From positions 1 through 60,022 of the forward strand of contig NZ_GG657893.1 of assembly GCF_000156355.1 (NCBI RefSeq): a stretch of DNA of 60,022 bases. The letters run 5' to 3'. The position numbers and the translations under genes were made by a program. This document shows, in pieces, positions 32,084 to 40,141 of the stretch. Position 1 is the stretch's first letter, and each line of letters opens with the position of its first letter. The stretch is from Methylophaga thiooxydans DMS010. GTDB lineage: Bacteria > Pseudomonadota > Gammaproteobacteria > Nitrosococcales > Methylophagaceae. Under the pieces are notes generated by a model. It was not told the DNA's origin. It saw nothing but the letters and a program-made list of their open reading frames with translations, and did not search any database.

Positions 32084-33137
32084 ACGTCCTTCATTGGCAG
32101 AATTACATGCCCGTTTAACGGCGAATATTGATAGCAGAACCGATGGTCAGCCACGTCTGCGCCGTTCACCGTTTAATATCTTTGCCACGGTCATGGCGGG
32201 TGGCATGCATGAGATGTATGGCTATCAAGCCTATAAAGCGAAGCAGTTATTGCCTGATAGCGCCGATGAAGCGCACTTTGGTCGTCTCGCATCAATTGAA
32301 GGCACCGAGCGAAACCCATTCGAATACGCGATCGGCCAATGTGAAGTCACCGGCACCAATGGCGCTGTTATCGAAGCCGGTAAAACTCTAAAACGTGCTG
32401 ATGCGGTTGAATACACAGTCGATGATGAAGTCACTATTGTCGGTGGTGAAGCCGTTATTTCAGTCACAGCCGTTTTGCCAGGCGCTGAAGCCAATGCCAT
32501 CGCTGGCGTTGCCTTAACCTTTGTCGATACCCTTGCCGGTATTAATGGCCAAGCCATCGTTGACGCAGACGGTATTAACAATGGTACCGACATCGAGCAG
32601 CTTGAAAGTTGGCGTCAACGTCATATCGAAAACATCCAGCAACCGGCTCAAGGTGGCGCGGCACATGACTACATTAGATGGTCAAAACAAGTGCCAGGTG
32701 TTACCCGTGCATGGCAATATCCGGGTGAGATGGGTGAAGGCACTGTCACCGTTCGTTTCGTGAGAGATAACGATGACAGCATCATCCCTGATGCGACTGA
32801 AGTGGAAGCGGTGTATGACTATATTTTTGAACAGCACCCTGTTACAGCCGGGATCTATGTTGTTGCCCCCATCCCTGTCGCTTTAGATTTAACTATCGCG
32901 TTGACACCGAATACCACGGTTGTCAAAGCAGCCGTTGAATCCGAAATAGCCGACTTACTTTCGCGAGAAGCGATTCCAGAAGATGGTAATGGCAAAGGCA
33001 CTATCAAAGTCAGCCATATCCGAGAAGCGATTAGTATCGCTGCTGGTGAGACCGATCATGTTTTAGTTAGCCCGACAGAAGACGTCACGCTAACGCTAGG
33101 CCAAATTCTCGTGCCAGGTGATATCACATGGCAATAA
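32073..33137 (+). CDS. Baseplate J-like protein (Mu gp47)
   Basis: A 354-residue baseplate wedge protein of the J/gp47 family (T4 gp6-like). ATG 32073 follows GGGAGG and was chosen over 32055. It includes FNIFATVMAGGMHEMYGY, GTNGAVIEAGKTLKRADAVEY and a conserved C-terminal part (GDITWQ end). It encircles the hub. Confidence 0.93.
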   Translation: MAFKRPSLAELHARLTANIDSRTDGQPRLRRSPFNIFATVMAGGMHEMYGYQAYKAKQLLPDSADEAHFGRLASIEGTERNPFEYAIGQCEVTGTNGAVIEAGKTLKRADAVEYTVDDEVTIVGGEAVISVTAVLPGAEANAIAGVALTFVDTLAGINGQAIVDADGINNGTDIEQLESWRQRHIENIQQPAQGGAAHDYIRWSKQVPGVTRAWQYPGEMGEGTVTVRFVRDNDDSIIPDATEVEAVYDYIFEQHPVTAGIYVVAPIPVALDLTIALTPNTTVVKAAVESEIADLLSREAIPEDGNGKGTIKVSHIREAISIAAGETDHVLVSPTEDVTLTLGQILVPGDITWQ

Positions 33138-33715
33138 AAACCCAGCAATACCTCACTATGCTGATGGCCTTAATGCCTCGCGGCCTGCTTTGGGACGATC
33201 TGCAACACGATCCTGACTTTATCGGCTTGTTCGAATCAACCGCTGAAGAGCTTGCCATCCTTCACGCCCGTGAAGATGACCTGTTAGACGAAGCAGACCC
33301 GCGTACCACCTATGAAATGCTTAATGAGTGGGAAGCCGCTTACGCGCTGCCCGATCCGTGCGTAGATGACGTGCAAACCCTTCAGCAGCGACTGGCTAGC
33401 CTATACGCCAAAGTGACCAATAAAGGGGGGCAAAGCATCCCGTATTTTATAGCCATTGCAGAATCGATTGGCTATCAAGTCACTATCACCGAGTTTTCGC
33501 GCTGGACAGTCGCAGACCGAGTCAATAAACCGCTTTATGGGCAGTCTTGGCAGTTTGCATGGCAGGTCAATGCGCCTGAAGAAACGATTAGCTATTGGAG
33601 AGTGAATGGCCGCGTCGATGAGCCATTAGCATCATGGGGCAATAAGCGCCTCGAATGCACACTCCATAGATTAAAACCCGATCACACCACACTCATTTTT
33701 TCCTACGGAGGATAA
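33128..33715 (+). CDS. DUF2313 baseplate protein (Mu gp48)
   Basis: A 195-residue DUF2313/YmfQ-like protein, Mu gp48, at the baseplate-fibre interface. Recognised by LMALMPRGLLWDD, DLLDEADPRTTYEMLNEWEA and GQSIPYFIAIAESIGY. It overlaps gp47 by 10 bases. Confidence 0.92.
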   Translation: MAIKTQQYLTMLMALMPRGLLWDDLQHDPDFIGLFESTAEELAILHAREDDLLDEADPRTTYEMLNEWEAAYALPDPCVDDVQTLQQRLASLYAKVTNKGGQSIPYFIAIAESIGYQVTITEFSRWTVADRVNKPLYGQSWQFAWQVNAPEETISYWRVNGRVDEPLASWGNKRLECTLHRLKPDHTTLIFSYGG

Positions 33716-33717
33716 TA

Positions 33718-34665
33718 ATGGAACCACGTAATTATGAAGCGGATGCTTCAGCATCACCTCCTGATGCCCCAGCAGTACCGTCAGTTGGTTATCCAACAAA
33801 TGGTGATCCTACATCCGGTACACCAGCGACATGGCCCGGCGCGCATTGGTTCTACAAAATGGGCGAGTCACTACGCAACGTCATCACTAATGCAGGCCTC
33901 ACACCTGATGATGGTGATTTAAACCTGCTGCAGAAAGCCATCGTCAAGCTGGTCTCAGCCACCAACCACGTTGTACGGCTGGAAGATGTCACCTTTGGTC
34001 CATCAGTAGCCGATGGCGATGCCGTGTACTGGGACACTGCCAACAGCCGCTATGACCGTGCCATTGCCGACGGTACCGACAAACAGAAGATGGTCGGCTT
34101 TGCGGATGTCACCAACAGCCTGGTCGAAGCGTTTGGTCGTTCGGCGCTGTTCTCCGGCCTGACGGTGGGTGACAAGTATTATCTGTCTGGCAGTACGGAG
34201 GGGGAAATTACTGCAACTGCGCCATCCGAAAAGGTGGTCGTCGGTCTGGCTAAATCAGCCACCGTGATGTTTGTTGATATTGACCCGATTGCCGGTACGC
34301 CTATTCAGGATCAGACGACATGGAATACGGGAACCGATACGACTGAGAGTATTATCAGCCCCGACAAGCTTGATGCCAAAATCAAAACGATGGCTATTGG
34401 CGAGGGGCAGGTCTGGCAAGACGTTTTTGTCAGTCGTTCAGAGGGTGTTACTTATACAAACACTACTGGTAGATCTATTCAACTGGCGATAGTTCTAAGC
34501 GCTGGCAGTGGGCCTCGTAATTTCCTTGTTGACGGTGAAGTTATCTGCACTATCGCAGGTGATTCTGATGAACAATACGTTAATTTGATTATTCCGAACG
34601 GTAGCACATATCAAGCCGGAGCTGGAGTTCTTTCGGGATTTGATGTTTGGTGGGAGCTTAGATAA
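33718..34665 (+). CDS. Tail fibre-like protein
   Basis: A 315-residue protein at the Mu S (fibre) position behind a perfect GGAGGA site. The N-terminus (residues 1-60) has the Pro/Gly-rich start PAVPSVGYPTNGDPTSGTPAT typical of short fibre adaptors. The middle repeats beta-strand units (VVRLEDVTFGPSVADGDAVYW), and the C-terminal about 90 residues are the probable receptor tip (SEGVTYTNTTGRSIQLAIVL). Much shorter than Mu S, so host range may rest on a single short adhesin. There is no sign of an invertible G-segment. Confidence 0.82.
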   Translation: MEPRNYEADASASPPDAPAVPSVGYPTNGDPTSGTPATWPGAHWFYKMGESLRNVITNAGLTPDDGDLNLLQKAIVKLVSATNHVVRLEDVTFGPSVADGDAVYWDTANSRYDRAIADGTDKQKMVGFADVTNSLVEAFGRSALFSGLTVGDKYYLSGSTEGEITATAPSEKVVVGLAKSATVMFVDIDPIAGTPIQDQTTWNTGTDTTESIISPDKLDAKIKTMAIGEGQVWQDVFVSRSEGVTYTNTTGRSIQLAIVLSAGSGPRNFLVDGEVICTIAGDSDEQYVNLIIPNGSTYQAGAGVLSGFDVWWELR

Positions 34666-35186
34666 TGAAATATTTTAAAGACGAAAATAATAATGTCTTT
34701 GCATTTGAATCCGATGGCTCACAAGATCATTTAATTAAGTCTGGCATGACTGAAATTGATGAGTCAGAAATTCAATCTGTCATAGATTCAAAACTAATAA
34801 TCGATGATCGGCTTGCTAATAAGCATTCTGAGATTGTTCAGAAATTCAAACTAGCCATGGCTCCAGTCACGAGTCTTTATACGGCTGAAGAAATTGCTAG
34901 CTTCCCAACGCAAGAGCCAGAAGCAATAGCTTGGCAGTCGGACAATGCCGCGCCGACGCCACTGATTGACTTCATTGTTGCAGAGAGAGCCAGCGTTGAT
35001 AAAGCAACCCTAGTCGGACGAATCATTAGCAATGCGTCCAATTATAAAAGTGTGGCTGGCCCAGCTATTGGAAAAAAGCAGGACTATGAAGACTTGCTCT
35101 ATGCACTTCAAACACAGCACGAAGATGAGCAGCAGCCGGATGTGATTCAAGCTGATATTGACGCGATTGTTGTGGATTACAGCTAA
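34665..35186 (+). CDS. Tail fibre assembly-like protein
   Basis: A 173-residue protein directly downstream of the fibre (one-base overlap), the place of fibre chaperones. The N-terminus (YFKDENNNVFAFESDGSQDHLIKSGMTEI) matches the tail fibre assembly pattern. The C-terminus has a DUF4376-like helical pair (FIVAERASVDKATLVGRII, AIGKKQDYEDLLYAL). It probably helps trimerise the fibre. AT-rich first half compared with its neighbours suggests the fibre module was exchanged. Confidence 0.78.
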   Translation: MKYFKDENNNVFAFESDGSQDHLIKSGMTEIDESEIQSVIDSKLIIDDRLANKHSEIVQKFKLAMAPVTSLYTAEEIASFPTQEPEAIAWQSDNAAPTPLIDFIVAERASVDKATLVGRIISNASNYKSVAGPAIGKKQDYEDLLYALQTQHEDEQQPDVIQADIDAIVVDYS

Positions 35187-35548
35187 TGCCTAAGCAATCA
35201 AAAATATCCTGGTCAGACCTGACACCGGAACAAAAAATCAGTTTTGGAAATGGCTGTGGCCCTGACTGGCTACCCGAACCAGTTGCTAAGCTGTTATTTG
35301 GCTGGTTCTTCGAGGCGAGTTGCCGTCATCACGATTTTAACTACCAACGTGGTGGTGGTGATAAGGATCGTCTCTCAGCTGACCGAGGCTTTTTTAAAGC
35401 CATGCTGCGAGATGTCAAGCGGCTGCATTGGTCATTACAATTGCCAGCAGCTATAGAAGCTGTTGGGTTCTATGGTCTGGTTCGCTTCTTTGGCCGTTTT
35501 CATTTTGAAGATGGCCAATACAAATCGCTAGACCAAATACTGAAGTAA
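35186..35548 (+). CDS. Phospholipase A2-like protein
   Basis: A 120-residue protein with a PLA2-like active-site pattern: NGCGPDWLP (calcium-loop-like), then CRHHDFNYQRGG with the His-Asp pair, and a later aspartate in RLSADRGFFKAML. PLA2 enzymes release fatty acids from phospholipids. It is coupled by TAATG to the fibre chaperone, so it is expressed with the fibre module. It has no signal peptide; a hydrophobic stretch (LPAAIEAVGFYGLVRFF) lies near the C-terminus. It may be a virion-borne or lysis-time membrane enzyme. Activity is inferred. Confidence 0.75.
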   Translation: MPKQSKISWSDLTPEQKISFGNGCGPDWLPEPVAKLLFGWFFEASCRHHDFNYQRGGGDKDRLSADRGFFKAMLRDVKRLHWSLQLPAAIEAVGFYGLVRFFGRFHFEDGQYKSLDQILK

Positions 35549-35686
35549 AGGAAGAGACAGCGACTCGGCAGTGCGCCAACACTGCCGAGCCGTCAACCCA
35601 CAGGCACATACCCTGTGAGCCAACCAAGGCCATCCCGCCGCGTCGACGCAGCCGGGCCAGCCTAGCACAAACAGATAGAGGCTCAC
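35549..35686 (+). ncRNA. Structured non-coding segment upstream of com
   Basis: A GC-rich, gene-free 138-bp stretch with three successive foldable units: CTCGGCAGTG/CACTGCCGAG (35564-35573 with 35580-35589, perfect 10 bp, 6-nt loop); CACAGG/CCTGTG (35599-35604 with 35612-35617); and CCCG/CGGG (35634-35637 with 35653-35656) enclosing the palindrome GCGTCGACGC (35640-35649). No U-tract follows any stem. It could be the leader that controls the com-methylase messenger or a processed small RNA. No promoter was identified with confidence. Confidence 0.45.
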
Positions 35687-35881
35687 ATGAAAGAAGTTAG
35701 ATGTGGTGGCTGCAGCCGGTTACTGGCTAAAGCTGAATACGTACAAATCGAAATCAAGTGTCCGCGATGTAAGACACTCAACAACCTGAAGGCCATTGAG
35801 CCTCTTAATCCAGCACCAGCGAGTGCCAGACCAATAGAGGAAAAACATGGCCAAACCAATTATCCCGTGGATGGGCGGTAA
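35687..35881 (+). CDS. com: Com-like zinc-binding translational regulator
   Basis: A 64-residue Com homologue. The Mu Com pattern C-x2-C plus C-x2-C is clear (VRCGGCSRLLAKAEY, IKCPRCKTLN), with the same MKxxRC start and the zinc finger in the first 35 residues. In Mu, Com binds the mom messenger near its start and opens it for translation. Here the last 35 bases overlap the start of the methylase gene, the same arrangement as com-mom. So it probably controls methylase synthesis. Confidence 0.9.
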   Translation: MKEVRCGGCSRLLAKAEYVQIEIKCPRCKTLNNLKAIEPLNPAPASARPIEEKHGQTNYPVDGR

Positions 35882-36608
35882 AACCCGACTCGCAAAAGAC
35901 ATCCTGCCCCTGTTTCCGGAACATCAATGCTACGTCGAAGTCTTTGCTGGTGGCGCAGCGCTCTTTTACAAAAAGGAACCATCCAAAGTCGAAGTGCTTA
36001 ATGACATCAATGGTGAGCTGACCAACCTTTACCGGGTTGTTCAGCACCACCTTGAAGAATTCGTCCGGCAGTTCAAGTGGGCCTTATCCAGCAGACAACT
36101 GTTTGAATGGGAAAAAGCCAAAACACCCGAAACGCTCACCGATATCCAGCGTGCAGCCAGGTTCTACTATCTGCAAAAGCTTGCCTTCGGTGGCAAGGTC
36201 GACGGCCAGAGCTATGGCACCGCCACTACCAGTCCGCCACGGCTCAATCTACTCCGCATCGAGGAGGATCTGAGCGCCGCTCACCTTCGCCTGGCCAGAA
36301 CCAACGTCGAGAACCTAGACTGGCAGCGCTGCATTCAGAAATATGATCGACCAGGCACACTGTTCTATCTGGATCCACCGTACTATGAAACCGCAGGTTA
36401 CGGTCAAGACTTTGGTTTAGAACAATACGAAACCATGGCAGAACTGGCCCAAACTATCCAAGGCAAAATGCTCATCAGCATCAACGACCACGACACTATT
36501 AAAAAGGTCTTTAAAGGCCTCTCAAATAAGCCTTTAAATATCAATTACACGGTAGGTGGAAATCACAATAAAAAAGCATCCCGTGAGCTGCTAATATGGA
36601 ATTGGTGA
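35847..36608 (+). CDS. DNA adenine N6-methylase (Dam/D12 class)
   Basis: A 253-residue D12-class adenine methylase. Motif I is EVFAGGAALFYKK (with KPIIPWMGGKTRL at the N-terminus) and motif IV is YLDPPYYETAGYG; the target-recognition region lies between. It replaces Mu Mom, which makes a different modification, and would protect phage DNA from restriction or mark it. Recognition may be GATC as in Dam relatives, but the target site cannot be read from sequence. It starts inside com in another frame (ATG 35847, after AGAGGA), so it is probably Com-dependent. Confidence 0.9.
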   Translation: MAKPIIPWMGGKTRLAKDILPLFPEHQCYVEVFAGGAALFYKKEPSKVEVLNDINGELTNLYRVVQHHLEEFVRQFKWALSSRQLFEWEKAKTPETLTDIQRAARFYYLQKLAFGGKVDGQSYGTATTSPPRLNLLRIEEDLSAAHLRLARTNVENLDWQRCIQKYDRPGTLFYLDPPYYETAGYGQDFGLEQYETMAELAQTIQGKMLISINDHDTIKKVFKGLSNKPLNINYTVGGNHNKKASRELLIWNW

Positions 36609-36639
36609 TAATTAACAAATGGAGTCACATTCTTAAGCG

Positions 36640-37530
36640 ATGATTACACTAAATACCGAGAAAGGCTTAATCCGTGTTGATTCATGGGGAGATATTCAAG
36701 ACTTAGCTGGTTTTGAGGAAAACCTCGATCCATCAGACCATAAATTAAAGGAGATTCTAGGTAATTATACTTTTACTGAAAAAATTCGTTGTGGTTTATC
36801 AACTTGTCATTCGCCTCATAACAAAGGCTATATTGTCTCAACTGAAGATGGCTATACCACTAACATCGGCCAGTTATGTGGTGCCAGTTACTTCGGTGTT
36901 GAATTCAACACTCTATCGAAACGCTTCGACCGTTTTGTTACTGAATCTGAAAACCGTGCCACATTAAGAGAGTTTGATATTGATTCTGTTCAACAACAGG
37001 TTTCGGAACTAAAGGCTCAGGAAAAAGGTGCCAATTGGGCTAATTCTAAACTTAGCCCGTTTAAACAGAATAAATTTCCTACCATATCTAAAGCCTTGTC
37101 TAGCATGATCAAGACACGGAGTAATCAACTTATAATTACCGTGAAAGCTACTGTGCAAGAGGTTGAAGCTATTGAGGCTGCTCAAAATGTAACCCTTGAA
37201 AGGCCTCATTATGTTGAACGTCCTGTTGCTGAAATTGCTGGCTTAGAGGCTTTGTATGATGAGAACGACATCAGAGAGTTGGTGGTTATTCAGCTTGAAA
37301 GCAATCTCAATCAATTGAGAGATGCCGATATAAATCAGCTCAGTTATCAAGATTTAGAGAAATGGGCGAAGTGGGTTAGAGAGGTTGACTCTTTAGTCAG
37401 TAAAGCCACACAAATCATTCTCTTTGCCAGAGTGTTTCTCACTAGAGAGAACTTAAAACCACTTGATCGTTTAGGTGGCAGTTATGATGAATCTTCTGCA
37501 TTTACTTCTTATATAAAGCAGCTTAAATAG
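36640..37530 (+). CDS. Right-end cargo protein with Cys/His cluster, unknown
   Basis: A 296-residue protein with no recognised family. Residues 51-80 contain C51-x4-C56-H57-x2-H60 and C80 (CGLSTCHSPH, then GQLCG), probably a zinc site. A helical, partly coiled-coil body follows (VQQQVSELKAQEKGANW, LESNLNQLRDADINQLSYQDLEKW). It is clearly more AT-rich than the virion genes and sits in the right-end cargo position, where Mu-like phages carry variable genes. A defence or exclusion role is possible but unproven. Confidence 0.75.
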   Translation: MITLNTEKGLIRVDSWGDIQDLAGFEENLDPSDHKLKEILGNYTFTEKIRCGLSTCHSPHNKGYIVSTEDGYTTNIGQLCGASYFGVEFNTLSKRFDRFVTESENRATLREFDIDSVQQQVSELKAQEKGANWANSKLSPFKQNKFPTISKALSSMIKTRSNQLIITVKATVQEVEAIEAAQNVTLERPHYVERPVAEIAGLEALYDENDIRELVVIQLESNLNQLRDADINQLSYQDLEKWAKWVREVDSLVSKATQIILFARVFLTRENLKPLDRLGGSYDESSAFTSYIKQLK

Positions 37531-37565
37531 ATCATTAATTACCTATAGTTAGTTTGGAGTTTGTT

Positions 37566-37781
37566 ATGTCTGGTTTTGTTTCTGTTGAGGTCGAAGGGAA
37601 GCTCTATGAGTCTGAGTACCATGAAGTTGGTGGTGTGGTTCGGGTTTATGGTGATCTAGGTGACCCTCATAAGCCAGAGGTCGAGTTCACCACTCTTGGA
37701 GGTATGAAGCCAGACCAAGTCGCTAGGATTTTGCTGAGACGTTTGGTTAAGCGAGGAGTAGTTTCGCCAACTGACGATTAA
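37566..37781 (+). CDS. Small cargo protein, unknown
   Basis: A 71-residue protein starting at ATG 37566 behind GGAG. It is beta-rich (GFVSVEVEGKLYESEYHEVGGVVRVYG) with a C-terminal basic helix (PDQVARILLRRLVKRG). It is the last gene of the prophage, ending 6 bp before the right-end repeats. No family recognised; the basic helix could contact DNA. Confidence 0.65.
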   Translation: MSGFVSVEVEGKLYESEYHEVGGVVRVYGDLGDPHKPEVEFTTLGGMKPDQVARILLRRLVKRGVVSPTDD

Positions 37782-37786
37782 ACTAC

Positions 37787-37828
37787 AGATCGCAATTCAT
37801 GTGGCGAGAGATCGCAATTCATGTGGCG
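37787..37828. repeat. Right-end R1/R2-like transposase sites
   Basis: A 20-bp sequence with core GATCGCAATTCATGTGG is present twice, at 37787-37806 and 37809-37828, exactly 22 bp apart, the spacing of Mu R1 and R2. Its inverse occurs at the left side (151-166). The ATG inside the second copy gives a false start for the fliK remnant. The terminal CA at 37834-37835 is the predicted prophage end and TCCAG (37836-37840) the predicted 5-bp target duplication. Confidence 0.85.
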
Positions 37829-37835
37829 GCCTACA

Positions 37836-38702
37836 TCCAGCGATGTAAAACAGTCGAGTACAGCTCAAAGTCAGGATAAATCCATGACCGCTCTGCCTGC
37901 GAGCCTTGATAAGCTGCTGACCGAGGAGGCCAAATCAACACCTAAAGGTCAACCAAACCTTGCTGCTGTGCTAGAGACGAAAGACAAAGCCGGTGCCGAT
38001 GCAAAACCTACCGTGTTACGTGCTGACATCTTTGATGCTTTGCAACGAAAAAATAGTGATAAAGATGTGGCGATGAATTTACGTAATGTTATTGCTGCAC
38101 AGATGCAAGAACAGTCAGACAAGCCTGATATGACAAAAGCCTTATTGGCTGCTGAACGTGCTGGTCAGGAAGCGAAGGCGGCCTCTCCCGGTACCGCCTT
38201 TTCGACGCTGACTGCTGCATCCGCATCAACATCAGGTACAATCCAGACTGCTATATCTGCTCAAGGGGTGAGTTTGCCGGTACAGCCAACGCTACAAAAC
38301 CCTGCTTGGTCGCAAGTGATGAGTAGTCGTGTGGTCTGGATGGCGAAGGAAGGTGTGCATCAAGCAGAGCTGCGTATGACACCGGCTAATTTGGGGCCGG
38401 TAGAAGTAAGGCTGCAAGTGCAAAATGATCAAGCCAGTGTGACCTTTTTGGCACAGCATTCTGCGACGCGTGATGCCCTTGAACAAGCCTTGCCAAGACT
38501 ACGCGAGAGCTTTGCTGAGGCAGGGATTGAGTTGGGTCATACTGAGGTTGGTGAGCAACAACATCAAGACAGTGAAACTGAACATGCAGATGATGCGCAT
38601 ATTTTTACTCAAGCTAGCGGTGCGGGTGACGATATAGAGAATGAACAGGAAGAACAGCAACCATTAGGTGAGACCTCGGCGGGTCTCAGTCTATATGCCT
38701 AA
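37836..38702 (+). pseudogene. fliK: fliK C-terminal remnant, interrupted by the prophage
   Basis: The reading frame continues unbroken from the prophage end for 288 codons and ends with the flagellar hook-length control C-terminal domain: WSQVMSSRVVWMAKEGVHQA, LRMTPANLGPVEVRLQVQ and ATRDALEQALPRLRESFAEAGI, the export-gate-switching part of FliK. The upstream part is Ala/Ser/Thr-rich linker. The N-terminal secretion signal and ruler are missing from this side and must lie beyond the left end of the prophage. FliK stops hook growth and switches export to filament proteins, so the host allele should be null. Confidence 0.9.
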
Positions 38703-38749
38703 TTGAAAACTATTATTAAAACTATAAATAAAAGCCGGGAGAGACGGAC

Positions 38750-39943
38750 GTGTTTAAACTTGAAAACTTCTCTTTAAGAAAAAGAATGTACATCGTGGCC
38801 GGGCTGGGTATTTCAGCACTGGTCATGCTAGCTATTCTCGAGTGGTATATGTTGAATACCGGTGTATCTGCTCAAGATCAGTTATTAGCAGTGATTGGGT
38901 TTGTCGTTGTTGGTAGTGCTTTCATTATGTATATGGCCCATGTCATAGGCCGCTTTGGCGACCGCCGTGCGACCACCTTAGTAGAAGCGATACAAAACAT
39001 TAAAAAAGGGGATCTAACGCATAAAGTGGTGATCCCTGGTAAGAGTGACTTTAGTTGGATGGCGTTTGAGTTAGACAGCGCTCGCAAAAACGTAGCTAAT
39101 CTAGTTCATACCATGGTTGGTGGTGTGTCTCAGCTTGATACCGCGACCCAGAACATGGAAGCGATCAGTAAAGAAACGGTCGATGGTGTGCTTAAACAGC
39201 AAACAGAAACCACGCAAGTGGCGACGGCTATGAATGAAATGGCAGCCTCAGTGCAAGAAGTTGCGCGTACTGCTTCTAGCGCTGCGGATGCAGCGCGTAA
39301 TGCTGATAACGAAGCCAAAGCTGGCAAGCAAGTTGTATTAGAAACAATGGAAGCGATTGACTCGTTAGCGAGCGAGGTAGAAAAAGCGGCTGATCAACTG
39401 AGTAGTCTGGAAGCAGACATCGGTAATATCGGTGCGATTGTCGATGTTATCCGTGGCATTACCGAGCAAACCAATTTGTTAGCGTTGAACGCTGCGATTG
39501 AAGCGGCACGTGCCGGTGAGCATGGTCGAGGTTTTGCTGTGGTGGCGGATGAAGTCAGAACACTTGCGGCACGCACACAATCATCGACGCATGAAATTGA
39601 AGAGATGGTTGAACGTTTACAACAGGGTGCACAATCAGCCGTCAAAGTGATGAATGACGGCCGTGAGCGTGCCCGCGACAGTGTTGAGAAAGCCTCAAGT
39701 GCTGGTGCTGCGCTGGATACTATCACCGCGATGATTTCAACGATGGATGAAATGAGCGCACAGATTTCCAGTGCTGCAAATGAACAATCCTCGGTTGCTG
39801 AAGATATTAATCGCGGTATTGTTAATATCAGTCAGGTTGCCGAGCATACAGCGGAAGGCGCGCGAGAGTCTTCGGTCGCTGTTGATACATTGAGTAGCTT
39901 GTCGTCACAACTGCAAGAAGCGGCAGGTAAATTTAAAGTCTAA
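38750..39943 (+). CDS. Methyl-accepting chemotaxis protein without sensor domain
   Basis: A 397-residue chemoreceptor. Two membrane segments lie close together (about 13-33, [19 protein letters not shown], and about 44-66, [21 protein letters not shown]), separated by a roughly 10-residue loop, so no periplasmic ligand domain exists. A short HAMP-like linker and the cytosolic coiled coil follow, with the conserved signalling tip [32 protein letters not shown]. Input may come from the membrane or a partner. Start is GTG 38750 after a GGGAGAG site. It lies after fliK, separated by 47 bp. Confidence 0.92.
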   Translation: MFKLENFSLRKRMYIVAGLGISALVMLAILEWYMLNTGVSAQDQLLAVIGFVVVGSAFIMYMAHVIGRFGDRRATTLVEAIQNIKKGDLTHKVVIPGKSDFSWMAFELDSARKNVANLVHTMVGGVSQLDTATQNMEAISKETVDGVLKQQTETTQVATAMNEMAASVQEVARTASSAADAARNADNEAKAGKQVVLETMEAIDSLASEVEKAADQLSSLEADIGNIGAIVDVIRGITEQTNLLALNAAIEAARAGEHGRGFAVVADEVRTLAARTQSSTHEIEEMVERLQQGAQSAVKVMNDGRERARDSVEKASSAGAALDTITAMISTMDEMSAQISSAANEQSSVAEDINRGIVNISQVAEHTAEGARESSVAVDTLSSLSSQLQEAAGKFKV

Positions 39944-39969
39944 GCACATCGTGAACAAAAGCATCATCA

Positions 39970-39996
39970 AAGCCCGCTACTCGCGGGCTTTTTTTT
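39970..39996 (+). terminator. Rho-independent terminator
   Basis: AAGCCCGC pairs with GCGGGCTT (39970-39977 with 39983-39990) and is followed by a run of T. It ends the chemoreceptor transcript. Confidence 0.92.
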
Positions 39997-40141
39997 GCCC
40001 GTAAGATCAGGCTCAGCAGCTATTTTTTATAAGGCGTAGTATGAATTACATAAAACTGTGCGCTAGTTGGCACGCCTACAAGGAACCTATCAGTAACATC
40101 GCAAACTAAAAAAACGACGTGATTAATAGGAGAAGGCTCTG

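Larger units (their letters stand above)
1..37835 (+). mobile_element. Mu-like transposable prophage inserted in fliK
   Basis: Gene content and order follow phage Mu: leftward repressor, Ner-like regulator, DDE transposase A, AAA+ protein B, GemA, Mor, lysis, gp27/28/29/30/G-like packaging and head genes, protease/scaffold, T-like head protein, sheath, tube, tape measure, N/P/45-48 baseplate genes, fibre, Com and a DNA methylase. The right end carries two 20-bp repeats at a 22-bp period, as Mu R1/R2 do, and the interrupted host gene fliK resumes right after it. The right terminus is put at 37835 because a terminal CA lies 7 bp past the last repeat; this is inference. The left terminus is not seen with certainty and may lie upstream of position 1. 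No frameshifts or truncations were seen in the core genes, so the element may be functional. Confidence 0.93.

Noticed and set aside
33718..35186. Invertible fibre segment (Mu G-segment, Gin)
   Set aside because: No recombinase gene, no second inverted fibre set and no obvious crossover repeats were seen around the fibre genes.
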